A stretch of DNA of 64,000 nucleotides from contig NC_087063.1 in NCBI RefSeq assembly GCF_963678635.1, positions 76,469,617 through 76,533,616 of the forward strand, given 5' to 3'. Positions 11,554 through 22,721 of the stretch are shown piece by piece. The notes below the pieces were generated by a model, which worked only from the letters and a program-made list of their open reading frames with translations, ran no database searches and was not told where the DNA came from. Numbering within the stretch: the first letter of the stretch is position 1; each line of letters opens with the position of its first letter. This DNA is from Symsagittifera roscoffensis (lineage: Eukaryota > Xenacoelomorpha > Acoela > Convolutidae). The translations under genes and the position numbers were made by a program.

Positions 11554-12516
11554 ATGACTAAATTTGGGAACCCTAAACCTTCATCGCTGCCAAACTTGAT
11601 ACAGCATACGGAAATTGTCGGAGTCCCAGAATGGAAAGAAAATCACGACATTTTCATAAGGTCACGAAGAGAGGAGCTGGAGGGATGGAACATGTTCAAA
11701 GTGGTCGAATTGGTGAGCAACCATGTGGCTGGAGGTCTGGGCAAACGAATACTGAGGACGAGATGGGTGGACACGTGGAAAGTGGCGACTGACGGTACGA
11801 AGAAGCCGAAATCAAGTTAAGCTGTGCGGTGAGACCAAGTGGAGAAGAGCTTGTTTTAAGAGAAGGTTGCCCCAACTGCTTAAAAAGCGGCATGTAATTT
11901 CGTACCATGTTTCATAAAATCACATGACTCGGAACCAGTGACGATTGACATAAAAAAGCCTTTCTCTAATCGCGAAGAATGAAACGCGGTGCTTTCACAA
12001 GTAGAGGCGCAAATACCGAAAACTCATTGTTGGAAACTGCTCGACGCCACATATGGGTTGATTGATGCCGCGTATGAATGGTATCAAACTCTGATGAATC
12101 GACTATACTACATGCAACAAATCTACGAATGTAATACACAACTTTGCCTATTTTACTCAAAAACAGACAACGAACAGTGTATGGGGCTGCTAATTGTTCA
12201 TGTGGATGACATACTGTTTGAACGAAAGACAGAACTTGAGAATCGAGTACAACGAACATTGAAAGGGTTGAATCTTGACTTAATCACAAGACAGAACTTT
12301 GACTTCCTCGCACTTAGTGTCGCGACGTATAGTGACCACATAGAAACTAAACCCGTATTGCGCGATGTGATTTCCATCCAGGACTTTGGCAATATGCCGG
12401 CTGCGGAAAAGGAAATGGCCATAAGAGATAGAATGGTCGCAATGACGAGATCATTAATCGGTAAGCTGCAATGGATGACTACTTTTATCAGACCAGATTT
12501 TTCCAAAAAAAGCTAA
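11554..12516 (+). pseudogene. copia reverse transcriptase, broken
   Basis: The N-terminal part at 11554-11820 has the copia pattern of a tryptophan-rich lead followed by TRWVDTWKV. It is interrupted by stops between 11818 and 11989. The catalytic half at 11989-12516 has LLDATYGLIDAAYEWY (family pattern L..ALYGLKQAP..W) and the active-site motif VHVDDILF at about 12200-12222, matching the (Y/V)VDD box. It would have copied element RNA to DNA. Stops make it inactive. Confidence 0.82.
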
Positions 12517-12550
12517 ATGAAGCTCTTAGTCTGTTGAATACGAAACCTAC

Positions 12551-13272
12551 TTGGGGATGATCGTAGCATTGAACAACGTGGTTCGACTATACAAAAGGCG
12601 GCCGATTCAGTCAATGAAACTTAAAAAATTATCGGGAATTCTGCAGATGGAATTCTACGGAGATGCAAGTCAAAAACATTTATCAACATTTGGCCAAGTG
12701 GGGATTATACGAGAGAAGGACACGGAAAAGGTGGCAACAATTCACTGGCATCCAAAGACGATCGGAAAACTTCACAACATTATCTTTGAAGCAGAGGCAT
12801 ACGCGACGAGACTCACTAGCGAGGAATGTCTCTTCTGGAAAACGATAGTTGTAGAAGTGGGCCCACCATATCGACTCGAAAAATTTACCGTGCTTACGGA
12901 CAGCAAGTCAATTAAAGTCACTGTAGATGCACCAAAGTTCAACAAAGACATAAAATTGCCGCGAAAAGATATTGCGATGGTACGTTCATTCATACAATTT
13001 GAAGGATAAAATTTCATTTCGTGCCCACCTAGATGATGATAGCAGACCGCCTAGCGAAGGCTATGAGTGAAAAGGACTTACCTGGAGTAATGGAGGATTG
13101 GATGCTGAGGAAGATAGATCTAACATCGGACTACTCGATCAAGGCAGTGAGCGTATATGCACAAGTGGCATATTTGGATAAGGAGTTAGACGAAAACTAT
13201 GATTATGGCGATTTACCTCCGAGCGAGCAAGAGCAATGGTCCTCGGAACAACCAGGCACCGAATACATGTGA
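12551..13272 (+). pseudogene. copia RNase H, broken
   Basis: The frame at 12551-13009 contains FYGDASQ (first acidic residue), FEAEAYATRL (second) and VLTDSKS (third), spaced as in Ty1/copia RNase H. A continuation at 13033-13272 in another frame has ADRLAKAMS, the usual end of the domain. It lies directly after the reverse transcriptase and before the polypurine tract. Confidence 0.75.
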
Positions 13273-13515
13273 CATGAAAGGGAGAGAAAGAGAGGAGCTT
13301 TTGCAAGGAGAGAAAGAAAGCATGGCAATCTAAAAATCGAAACTATGATTAAAAACAATAGACATTAAAACTGTACAAATTTTGACTGAAACTAAAAGCA
13401 ATATCTTTACAAGATGCCCTAAGTTACTGGTGATACATATTATTGCTTAACGATGTGTTAGTTTAAGTTATATTGTTGAAACAGTGGATTACATTGGTTA
13501 CGTATGTTTGTACAT

Positions 13516-13530
13516 GGGGGGAATAGGAGA
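13516..13530 (+). promoter_or_regulatory. polypurine tract
   Basis: GGGGGGAATAGGAGA, all purine except one T, lies 2 nt before the right LTR. This is where plus-strand priming would occur. Confidence 0.75.
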
Positions 13531-13532
13531 TA

Positions 13533-13692
13533 TGTATTGTGGCTGATAGAATGATCTTCAGTGCACAAGGTCATTATGTTAAGACGTCTGTGGCCTCACA
13601 TAGCTTATCTGAAATAGGATAAATGTTAAGAGACTATTGTGACAAATTAACCAATTCGTAAATAGTTGTTTTACCTCAAGAGAGAAACTTCA
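13533..13692 (+). repeat. 3' LTR of copia element
   Basis: This is a 160-bp copy of 6508-6667 with about 12 differences by eye. Confidence 0.88.
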
Positions 13693-14974
13693 ACATGACG
13701 TAATTTCGGCTGCAAAATATGGCGGTCTGTAGATATTGTGGTTTGTTGGAAATCCACAGGATTTTCCTAATTTGTTTAGCAAATGTTTTTTTTTCATAGA
13801 TCTATTAGACGCTTAGAAAACTTCACAACGTGTCACAATCAATAACCCAATTGTGGTGGACCATCCTGATTAATCAACTCTCATAACCACAGAAAATACT
13901 AGAAAGCCTGGAACTGTCTCCGGGAACTGTTTCCCGGCAATTATAACTACCAGAAACACCCATTGGAGGAACAAATCACTGCTTGTTTTTCGAACTTGTT
14001 TTTCATACCAACTTGTTTTCATGTCATTCAGTTATGCATTATTTTATAACATGTTTTTTTTTCAATTGCTCAGTTGAAACCACTGTTTCTAAACTATTTT
14101 ATTGGCGCAAGTGATCGTAAAATTTTAATCTTCTCTCTGAAACATTATGAACTTTAACTTAACACGAGATGACATAAAGGCTAATTGTAAATCTGGACTT
14201 TCTTTTAATAAAACTCCGGTCATCAGGACTGCTGTGATCTAAAAAATTAATTATTTTGAACAGGTCTTGTCTGACCTTTAGTATTAACCATTACTTCGGT
14301 CTATCACATCAAACGAAGATTTTAACTGGCGTAGTTAACTTGCTTCCCTTTTGTGAAAGTCTGTCCGTATGACTGACTGTACTTTATTCAAGTAAGCCAT
14401 TAGATTTTGCTCGTGGAGTTACCATAAGAGATAGGCTGCTACCTTTTCGATTTTCGCTGAATCCGAACTAAACATAACGCGCAATATAATATATTAGACG
14501 CTAAAAACATAAATCAATTTGTTGCACAAGGAACATCTATACAAAACAAGATGGCATCTTCAATCGATTTTGAGCATCTTCAATCGAAACATCCAATATG
14601 TAATCGAATCTGCTACCAAAAAAGAACAATTTATATGCACGTCGTTAGATGTTCATTACGCGTGTTTTTTTTTCTTGGTGAGCTAAAGTAATTGTCACAA
14701 AAACTATTGAATCATCAGCAATAAAGTCCAACTTGATTTTTAAGTGGACTGTTTGTAGCGAGCGATGCTTCATTCTGATATGTTGTCGCGCACTGGTGAA
14801 AATAAATGAGTTTTGAAAAACTCTTTTGCTTTGCGCATTTTTGTTAGTACCATATTTAGCATAAAACTACCAATTAAAAGTGAACTTTAGCAGCTTATTA
14901 AGCAAATCGCTGCTGTCAATGCCTATCAATGATGTGGTTCTGCCAGAAAACGTATACGACAAAGCCATTTTCAG
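13693..14974. other. no gene, contains the displaced unit tail at 14264-14312
   Basis: The sequence is AT-rich without an open frame. At 14264-14312 the GTCTTGTCTGACC...TTAACCA motif recurs. It fits as the right half of the repeat unit interrupted by the copia element at 6508. A possible splice acceptor (CCATTTTCAG, ending 14974) precedes the zinc-finger gene. Confidence 0.4.
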
Positions 14975-15019
14975 AAACTTGAAAACTTTATTCAAAACTA
15001 TGTTTTCATCGCCAACTAC

Positions 15020-18000
15020 ATGATACAAATGAACTCTTCGGCTCAAGATTCAAACGAGTATTTGAATATATCAATATCACTTGACCGAAATTTTTTTGCA
15101 TCTCTAGCGAACCCCGCAAAAGCTCGCAGCGATATTTTTTCGGATAGTGACAACTTCACAATTTTGCTGGTTAATAAAGAGGCCGACAAGTGCTTTGGAA
15201 CAGTGACGTTATCTTTGAACATTAAGGAGACCCTTGAAAAAAACTTCCAAGCAAAAACCAACAACTTCGGCGACAAATCGTGGTTTGGCGAAAAAAATGG
15301 AGATAAATTGTTGGAAACGGCAGAAATCGAAAACACTAGCAATTCAGCTAAAGTGATTGACTTTGGGGTTATGGATACGAGCAGCATCTATTGCAAAGAT
15401 GCTCAAAACGCCGAAACTCAAAAGAACATAATCGGAACGGAGTTGTCTCATTATGAAAATGTCTTTGAAACTTCTTTGTCAGATAATTTCAGTGGCCGAA
15501 ATCATTTCGACGCCGACTTATTGGTTCGGCCAAACTCCATTTCGAACGAGGAAGTTTGCAAGAATGCAAGTGAAACTTATACTCAACAGAACATGTCGAA
15601 GTTAGCCACAGAACTAAGTAAGTTGTTTCCAGTAGATGACTGTTTGAAAGATTTCATCTCAAACTTTTTGACTATACCGGGGGACTCTATTGAAAAAGCA
15701 CCAGAAATTGAACATAATATAGAAAATAATAACATTTTGGACGCGATAAAAACTAGCGATTCACAGATGAGTTTTTCAAAAGAATCGCAAACAGAAATTG
15801 GAGATAATTCTAACGTTTTACGAAACGGCGATATGGTTTCATCCCGTGTAAACGAATTTGCACGCAACCGAAGATCCCAGTTTGAAAATGGCAGAAATCA
15901 GTGCAGCGCTGCAGTTCTATCTCAAAGTTCCGCAAACGACAACCAAAATTCTGAAATTTGTCGATTATTGGAAACAAAATCGAATAGTAGCGATAACATT
16001 TATGAAGCCGCAGAAACTCACACTCAAGGACAAACATTTAGTTTACAAAGCGAAACAGCCTTGAATAATCACCTCCGCTTTTCAAATCCAACCAGCGCAA
16101 GAGTTATAGGTCAAGGTCATATTGATATGGAGCTCGGTGCGAACTTTACAGTCGTGCCATCAGATCAGGATCCGATTGATAATTACAGAATCGCGCTCGA
16201 CGCTTGCTCTTCGCTTCTCAAAAAGAAAACGACTCAAGATATCAACCAGAACACAAATCATCAAGAAAGTAGCGCCGCTAACAAAAGTAGCAATGATTTC
16301 ATCTCAAGTGGTTCCCGTATTCAATCTCAAAAGCCTCGTGACCTTTCTAGAACGAAAACGTTTCCGGGGACAATTCCTGGAAAACGTTCGACAATTCTTC
16401 GAGTTAATCAAAATAATCCGACTCAAATTACCGAAACTTACGTTGATAGGCGTGGTGTCAATAAGAAAAGCATGATTAGACCAAAGTTCAATGGCGCGGC
16501 CAGCAGATCCTTGTTAAGTATGGAGCTTACCAAAAAACCGGCTGCCTACACTATTTCGGGTAAATTCATTATAAGACATCAAAATTTCAAATTTTACTCG
16601 AAACATTTTTGGCTGGCTCATTGTCTTATTTGCAACATTTTGGTGTCGAATTTTAGTTGGAAGAATAATAAAACTAATTAGTACCAATTTTCCAAAAAGA
16701 GTAAAAATGAAAGAGGAGATTTCATCAAATTTAGGTACTTTCTAATCGACAAAAACGTCCAAAACTAGATCACTTTCGGGGCTTTAATCGTCCTCAAAAT
16801 TGCACGAGGGCAATCGGTTTGTATGCAGCAATTTTAGGGAGACTTTGAGGACTCTAAGGGAAAAGTTTTTCGGTAGTTCAATAAAAATTATCGACTTGTT
16901 TGAGGGCACCGCCTTTTTAAGATTTTGCCTTAACTGTTAAATGAGCTTTTATGAAACCGCAAGTTTTTAGCGATATGATTTAATCCATGCTTAATTTCAA
17001 GTGATCAAAAAATGAAAGAAACAAGAGCGGGTGTATGGGTGGGAGTTGAGGGGCTATTTGAAGGATTATGGGTGAGGGTTGTGGTCTGCTGAAACATTCA
17101 ACCTTTGTTTGGGCAGTCCACAACTGACTGCCCAAAATATTCCTCCTTTAGTACTGTATTATGACATCAGTTTTTAGTCGACCAACGCTCAAAAAAGTCT
17201 GGAAAAAAGTTTGCGGTGGCTCAAATAAAAATTTGTGAAGTGCGTTTTTTTTTTAAATTTTAGGGTAACTTGAGAAATAATTAGAGTTGACGAAATAAAG
17301 GCCATCGAAACTTTAAAATTCATTTCGAAGTTCCAGCACAGAAAAAAACAATTGTGCAGACTTTGATCAGAGGCAATCCTGCTGTAACGATATATTTGAA
17401 AAAAAAACATGTTTCAGCTGGCAACTCATTATCGACAACAGGGTATGCGAGGATCCAACCAAAGAAACTTCCTTCGTTACTGCAAGCAGTTCAAACCTTT
17501 TCATTCATGTCCCAATCGAACGTCTCATCCATCCGACCTGCCTTCGTGCCTCTCCCGGGACCCCCGCCGCCTCTAATAAAAATGAGTCACCCTTCATCGT
17601 CACTTATGACTCTGACATATCAACCAGTACCTTTTACGCCTTGCAATGAAAATTTTGCAGCCTCGTCTTATCAACTACCAAGTTCTACTGCCAAGTCAAC
17701 TTATGAAGATTCTAGCCAAAACGCTTTCGGTGCTAGAAAACATTTCACAAAACTTTCAACTTGTTCAAAATCTGTTCAGAGAAATAGCAAAACTTGGAGC
17801 TCAAACACGTTGAAAAAATCTAAGATGACTCCGGAACAAAAAGCTTGTGAAATATGTGGCTCTCTTTCTACAAGTGCAGCGGCTCTAAGAATCCACAAAG
17901 CACATTTCCACGCAAATGCAAGACCTTTCAAATGCCAATTCTGCTTGTATGCTTCTAAAACTAAACGAACAGCGATACGTCACTTGAGAGAGGCCCATAG

Positions 18001-18040
18001 CTGTGGGGTAAACCCCAGTATCGACCAGGGAATAAATTAG
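15020..18040 (+). CDS. two-exon protein with two C-terminal C2H2 zinc fingers
   Basis: Exon 1 is 15020-16559 and exon 2 is 17418-18040. Donor G|GTAAATT at 16560 and acceptor TGTTTCAG ending at 17417 join a phase-1 codon and keep the frame open to a TAG stop. The product is about 720 residues. Most of it is serine-, asparagine- and lysine-rich with no domain recognised. The last 75 residues hold two C2H2 fingers: C-X2-C-X12-H-X3-H (starting CEICGS) and C-X2-C-X12-H-X4-H (starting CQFCLY), linked by ARPFK. The pair resembles DNA-binding fingers, so a nuclear regulator is likely but not proven. The frame is open back to 14933 without another ATG, and a possible acceptor ends at 14974, so a 5' exon or trans-spliced leader may exist. 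The intron holds nothing recognisable. Confidence 0.8.
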
Positions 18041-18287
18041 GACTCTTTTCCTTCCCCACCCGCAAAAACAAAATTGTTTCAAATTGTTCACTTTGTTCGA
18101 TTGTTGTAAAAATTGACATGCAGACTTATTAAGCTATTTCAAATATATTTGTTATTCATACTCAACCTTGTAGAGCCACTCGTTGAACCATAAAAGTTGC
18201 TGCTTGTGTGAGGAGGGCGAAAAGGAAAAGGAGCGAAAGTTAGAAGCAAAGGTTATAAATTTAGAAGTTAAACTCTTGAAAATTTTA

Positions 18288-18299
18288 ACAGACAGTCTT
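18288..18299. repeat. target-site duplication, left copy
   Basis: ACAGACAGTCTT, identical to 18494-18505, flanks the SINE. Confidence 0.85.
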
Positions 18300-18493
18300 T
18301 TATTTTTTTTTATTTGCCCCCGGCCTGCTCAGTGCATGACCAACCGTGGGGGAGGGGGAGATGTCATCCATTTTGCCGCAGCCGGTCCCACCTTGAGGAG
18401 GCGGATGACACTGGGACCCCTCCAGCCGTGACCGAAGCGGGATTCGAACGCATGACCCTCGTGTTAAGAGAGATGTGCCTAACCCACTTGACC
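18300..18493 (-). mobile_element. tRNA-derived SINE
   Basis: On the reverse strand the 194-bp insert begins GGTCAAGTGGGTTAGGCAC, which overlaps an RNA polymerase III A box. A B box, GCGTTCGAATCCC, follows about 50 nt later. The element ends in an A-rich tail. It is GC-rich in an AT-rich setting and is bounded by identical 12-bp direct repeats, the mark of insertion by a LINE machinery. The acceptor-stem part of the tRNA head is missing or merges with the duplication. The + strand frames across it are not genes. Confidence 0.87.
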
Positions 18494-18505
18494 ACAGACA
18501 GTCTT
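18494..18505. repeat. target-site duplication, right copy
   Basis: ACAGACAGTCTT, identical to 18288-18299. Confidence 0.85.
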
Positions 18506-19018
18506 CTCAACAGCGATCGTTGCTCAATTCAGGGTCAAACCTAAAGGTGATATCGATTAAAGGCTTGATTTGAATTATCAGCAAATAAGCACTTGCTTCC
18601 CCGGTCGACGTTTCGATTATAAGCTTTTTGCCAGTTTGCCTCGTTTAGGAGATGTTCCGATGATCGACGTGTAATGTGTTTTTTGAGAAATAAGTGGTGC
18701 TGAAGTATTTATACTGTTAGTAGCAGTTTCGACGTCGATGATAGAATCAAAGATCTTGAGAACAGATAATTTGATTATGACTCCAAAAATAAAAATTACT
18801 AAATAAGTATGTGAATGAGTTGAAAAAGTTAATAAGCTTATTTAAAAAAAATTAGTCAACAAAACAGTTACAACATAACGTTTGATGAGAAAATTAGCCT
18901 GAAAACTTTTGTGCAGCTGATAAAACTATTTCCTGCAAAATTGGAATGATTTCGAAACTAACTTGAAATGAAGGTTAAACCGATATTAAATATTAAAAGT
19001 TTTACATGGTGCAACAGC
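18506..19018. other. no gene recognised
   Basis: AT-rich sequence without a supported open frame or terminal repeat. Confidence 0.5.
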
Positions 19019-19395
19019 AAAGAAAGAAAGAAAGAATTTATTTCACCAAAGTAGTACACATGATAACAACAAATCAAACAAGACTGCTCGTATCAGGGCG
19101 AGGCCTTGAATGTTCCGACTGCCGTTTAGGTTCATTGGAGCAGGTAAAAACATGCAAAAGTTAAATGTAATAAAATATACGAATTTTTTTTAATTGGGAT
19201 TTTTTGTGAAAATCATCACCCCACACACCATATAAAGTACAAAGTGATAGATTTCGCTTCTAGTAACAAACTAATTATGGTAAATAAGCTTCCCTCAACT
19301 AATTTGGAACAATTTCTAAGACGGATGAAATCTCCGCGAAATATCTCGGCCGTTAATTGTCCCAATATGGCCAAAATTGCAATCTTTAAACCCCG
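19019..19395 (-). repeat. dispersed hairpin-tailed repeat, copy A
   Basis: Read on the reverse strand, the repeat ends with CTTGTTTGATTTG, then GGTGAAATAAATTC and a (TTTC)n run. That layout is typical of a non-LTR retroelement 3' end. The body matches 20964-21440 (blocks with CCACACACCATATAAAGTAC, AATAAGCTTC.CTCAAC, CTCCGCGAAATATC). The hairpin stem seen in copy B (CAGGGC-GAA-GCCCTG) is partly mutated here. Confidence 0.6.
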
Positions 19396-19404
19396 GGTTG
19401 ACAC

Positions 19405-20215
19405 AAAAATGCTTATCATACAATTTTCATATATGAAAAAATTACTTATCATACTTTTTCATACAATTTCATAAAAGTAAAAGTATAAAAATAGCAAAAT
19501 CAGAATTTTTTCCATAGTATGAAATTTTATAACAATCAATTTTTTCATACTCTGGAATTAAAATTTGAGCTTTCTCATCAATCTGTCTATCCCCAAAATT
19601 GTATGAAAATAGCATGATAAGCATTATTTACAAACTATGAATTTCTATGATGAGCATTTTTCCCATGATTGAAAATACAAAAAAAAATTCGTTCTGAAAT
19701 CTTGTGTTTCATCCGAAACACTAACCAAGGATTTCTTGTCCTAAAAAAACCCAGAGTGTAACTGGCAGTTACCGCGTAGATAATCTGCATTTGGTGATTT
19801 TAGCCATGAAAGTTAATTTCAACATTTTCTCATGGAACTATATAGGAAAAATGTAACTTTTTGTATCAGCCTAGATAATTTTCAGTTTGAAAATTTTGGT
19901 AGTTGAGAAAAAAACGCCTGTTTTTTTTACAAATTTATTTTTATCTTAGCAAATGAAACAAAAAATCAAAATAGTGTTAACAAAAAACGCTTTTTTTATT
20001 TTTGGAGTTTTTGGGTGAAAAGCTCATCCTGGACTACGTTATAAACACAAAAAGTCAAATTTTTCATGCAAAACTTTTTTTTCGTAAAAATATATTTGAG
20101 CACAAAAGCAAGTTTGCAACCAAAAACGGGATTAAAATTTCTTTGTCTCAATTTATGTTTATGCTGATGAACATGCATATCATATAATTTTCATATATGA
20201 AAACTATATGATAAA
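19405..20215. repeat. 0.8-kb palindrome-ended repeat, copy 1
   Basis: Both ends carry related AT-rich palindromic sequence (ATCATACAATTTTCATATATGAAAA at the left, ATCATATAATTTTCATATATGAAAA at the right). The interior contains AAACCCAGAGTGTAACTGGC and a GACTACGTTATA block, both shared with 45449-46205. It looks like a MITE-like or foldback element. Open frames inside are not genes. Confidence 0.55.
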
Positions 20216-20963
20216 AGTTTTTTCAAACGGAAATCAAAATTATTTTGAGGAGCAATAACTGAGGTTACCTTGTTGAAAACAATCGATGTGCTCAGAAAAT
20301 CTAATACGCGTGAGTCTCATTGAATTGGTGTCATTTTCAATTGTTTAATACATCAGTCAACCGGGGTCAAAATATAAGCCGGTCAGCTTTAAAATATCCA
20401 TATGTTTTTTGAACATTAAAACAAGTTTGTTTATTGAAACCAGAAAAAACTCAAACTACTAAATGTGTAGTATGTGCGTTTTGGTTCACTTAAACACAAA
20501 ATGTTACCGCAAAATTTAAAATTTAGACAAAAAGCTCTGACTTTGAACAAAAAAAAATAGATAAGCAAGCAAAACGGAATCTAATGGGTGAAATTCTGAA
20601 TGCTTTGAATGTCTTCAAAGTATTTTGCAATTAGTTTTCTTCGAAAATTTGATCAAGATTTTTTTTTAAATAGTCCGCTACACGAAATATAAATCACAAA
20701 GAGGAGTGTTTTGCTTTAATTGAAACAATTGAAATCAAAAAAGCCGCGAGTATGAGTAATAAATTGTAGCTTTTTTTTAATTGCAGTAAATTTAAATTGA
20801 ATAAAAATGATCAATTCTATTGCATTTGAAATAAATGATATTCGACTGAAAATTTGCATATTTTTAATCCATGAAAATGAAATTTTTCATGAGTAGATAT
20901 CACATCATATTCATTTTTTCCCATCTAAAAAAATGAGTGTTTCAATTGGAGATAATTTAAAAC
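20216..20963. other. no gene recognised
   Basis: AT-rich sequence with no supported feature. Confidence 0.5.
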
Positions 20964-21440
20964 AAGACTGCTCGTATCAGGGCGAAGCCCTGAATGTTCC
21001 GACTACCTTTTAAGGTTCTCCGTTCATAAAAAAATGAAATGAAATAAAATAAAATGAAAATTTTCTTTTCTAAAGTTTGAAATTTTTTATGAAAATCATC
21101 CCCCCACACGCCATATAAAGTACAAAAGATAGAATTCGTTCCTTGTAACAAATCAATTATGGCAAATAAGCTTCGTTCAACCAATTTGGAACGATTTATA
21201 AGACGGATTAAATCTCCGCTTACGCGTTAATAGCGTGAATTATATATCGCGCGTTAATTGTCCCAAATTGGTCAAAATGGCCAAAATGGCAATCTTTAAA
21301 CCCTCATAACTTTACGAAAAATAATCACAGGTGAAATATCTTTTCGATTTTAAGCTCAGAACAACAATACCTTTTGAATGATGTAAAAAAAATCCGTCGA
21401 AAATGGCTAGTTAAAAAGTCGAAATTTGTCTGAAGAAAAA
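20964..21440 (-). repeat. dispersed hairpin-tailed repeat, copy B
   Basis: This is the best-preserved copy. It contains the perfect hairpin CAGGGCGAAGCCCTG at about 20978-20992, a CCCCCACACGCCATATAAAGT block, a GCGTTAATTGTCCCAAATTGG block and an ACTTTACGAAAAATAATCACAGG block. The blocks recur in the same order at 32935-33360 and inverted at 48290-48690. No protein-coding part is seen. Confidence 0.65.
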
Positions 21441-22328
21441 AAAACCCACCCCGAGCACAAATATTCCGTTACTTTCGTATCGAAAGTCGGAACAATAATT
21501 GGTCCTGGCATGAATCATTTCGCAACTTGATATGTTGTAGGGTTTCGATGCAGGAAAAAGTTAAAAGTCTAAAGTGTAATATTTTCGTTTTTTTTCAAAT
21601 TGATTTTTTTATTTTCTTCAATCGGTTTCCTGCTCTGGTGAACAGCTTGGTTTGCTTTGAAGAAATCTCCGTTAAAGTTTTCAGGTAAAAATTACTGACA
21701 AGAGTTTTTATTCAAGAAAGTTTGAAACATTCGAATCATGATTATACATCATTCAGGTGCAAAGCTCGGATAGTTTAGTAGTGGTTTGGAAACTGCATAA
21801 AGTGCGTTGGATACCGAATCATTTCAAAAAAAAACTTTGAAGTCGGAAATCTGATGGAATTGAAAGACAATTGTTTATGTACTACGTAGAACTACTAAAA
21901 ATTAGCTAACGAGCAAAAAATTGGAAACCAGCGACAACGCGGATTTCGAAGAAAAATGCTAAGAAATGCTTATTTTTGACTCCGCAGACAAATGTAATTT
22001 TGTATTAGGAAAAAATTGAAGCAAAGTGTTATTGGATTCCGCAATCTATTCGTCTTTCGTCTTTTTTTGTCGCTGGATTCCACAATTTCTAAGGTGATTC
22101 CGCACTCAATTCCACAAATAAAGTTTTGATAGTTTGAACAATTATTGGACCCATTTTTTGATCACTTTTTTGTAGAGTATGCAGTGAATGTATCCCTTCC
22201 AGTTTCAATAAATGCTATATTCTTTTTTATATGACAATTTATATCAGCTTTTGAGACATATCAACTTCCAAACTTTTCCGCATATGACTCTTATCTCATC
22301 ATTTTAATAACCTCTCTCCCTCAATACC
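21441..22328. other. no gene recognised
   Basis: AT-rich sequence. No open frame longer than chance is supported. Confidence 0.5.
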
Positions 22329-22544
22329 CTACCTATTCGTCGAATGAGACAAACCCCTTTTTTGAACCCCCTCAGTATTTACGACAATTGCCGTAAATGC
22401 TGCGGAAGGGGTGTAACATTCTCGGATTTGTCTCGCCCAATGAAATAATCGAGCAAAAATACATCCAGTCAAAAACATAATTATTTGGATTGCAATGAAA
22501 AATTTAATATGATTCCGGGATATCCAATAACGAAATTGTGTCAT
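22329..22544 (-). CDS. possible small single-pass membrane protein or exon
   Basis: Starting at the ATG that ends at 22544, the frame gives 71 residues. A hydrophobic segment (FFIAIQIIMFLTGCIFARLF) sits at residues 15-34 and a short polar tail follows. The ATG directly follows an acceptor-like CATTCTACAG, so this could be an exon. The open frame extends further upstream to 22721 without evident homology. I do not recognise the protein. Confidence 0.25.
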   Translation of the reverse strand: MTQFRYWISRNHIKFFIAIQIIMFLTGCIFARLFHWARQIRECYTPSAAFTAIVVNTEGVQKRGLSHSTNR

Positions 22545-22721
22545 CTGTAGAATGCAAAGAGTACCTGGCGAATGTCCCGAAAACTCATCCGCTAATCTGG
22601 ACTTGATGGAACGGCCAAACTTGAAACAATTAATTTGAGTCCAAAATTTGACAAAAAGGAGTAAAAATTGAAAACTTATGTCTGTTTTGCTAAAATAAAT
22701 TGAGCGGTTTAACTGTCTCAT

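Larger units (their letters stand above)
6508..13692 (+). mobile_element. degenerate Ty1/copia LTR retrotransposon
   Basis: This is a 7.2-kb element with 160-bp direct LTRs that start TGTATT and end TTCA. It has a primer-binding site 3 nt after the left LTR and a polypurine tract just before the right LTR. The internal order is gag, protease, integrase, reverse transcriptase, RNase H. Integrase before reverse transcriptase defines the Ty1/copia order. All genes carry stops or frameshifts. The LTRs differ at roughly 12 of 160 positions by eye, so the insertion is old. A target-site duplication is not clear. An unusual feature is a 517-bp tandem duplication between integrase and reverse transcriptase. 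Confidence 0.88.

Noticed and set aside
18300-18505. Possible functional tRNA gene on the minus strand
   Set aside because: The A and B boxes are present, but no acceptor stem closes. Target duplications and an A-rich tail show a SINE.
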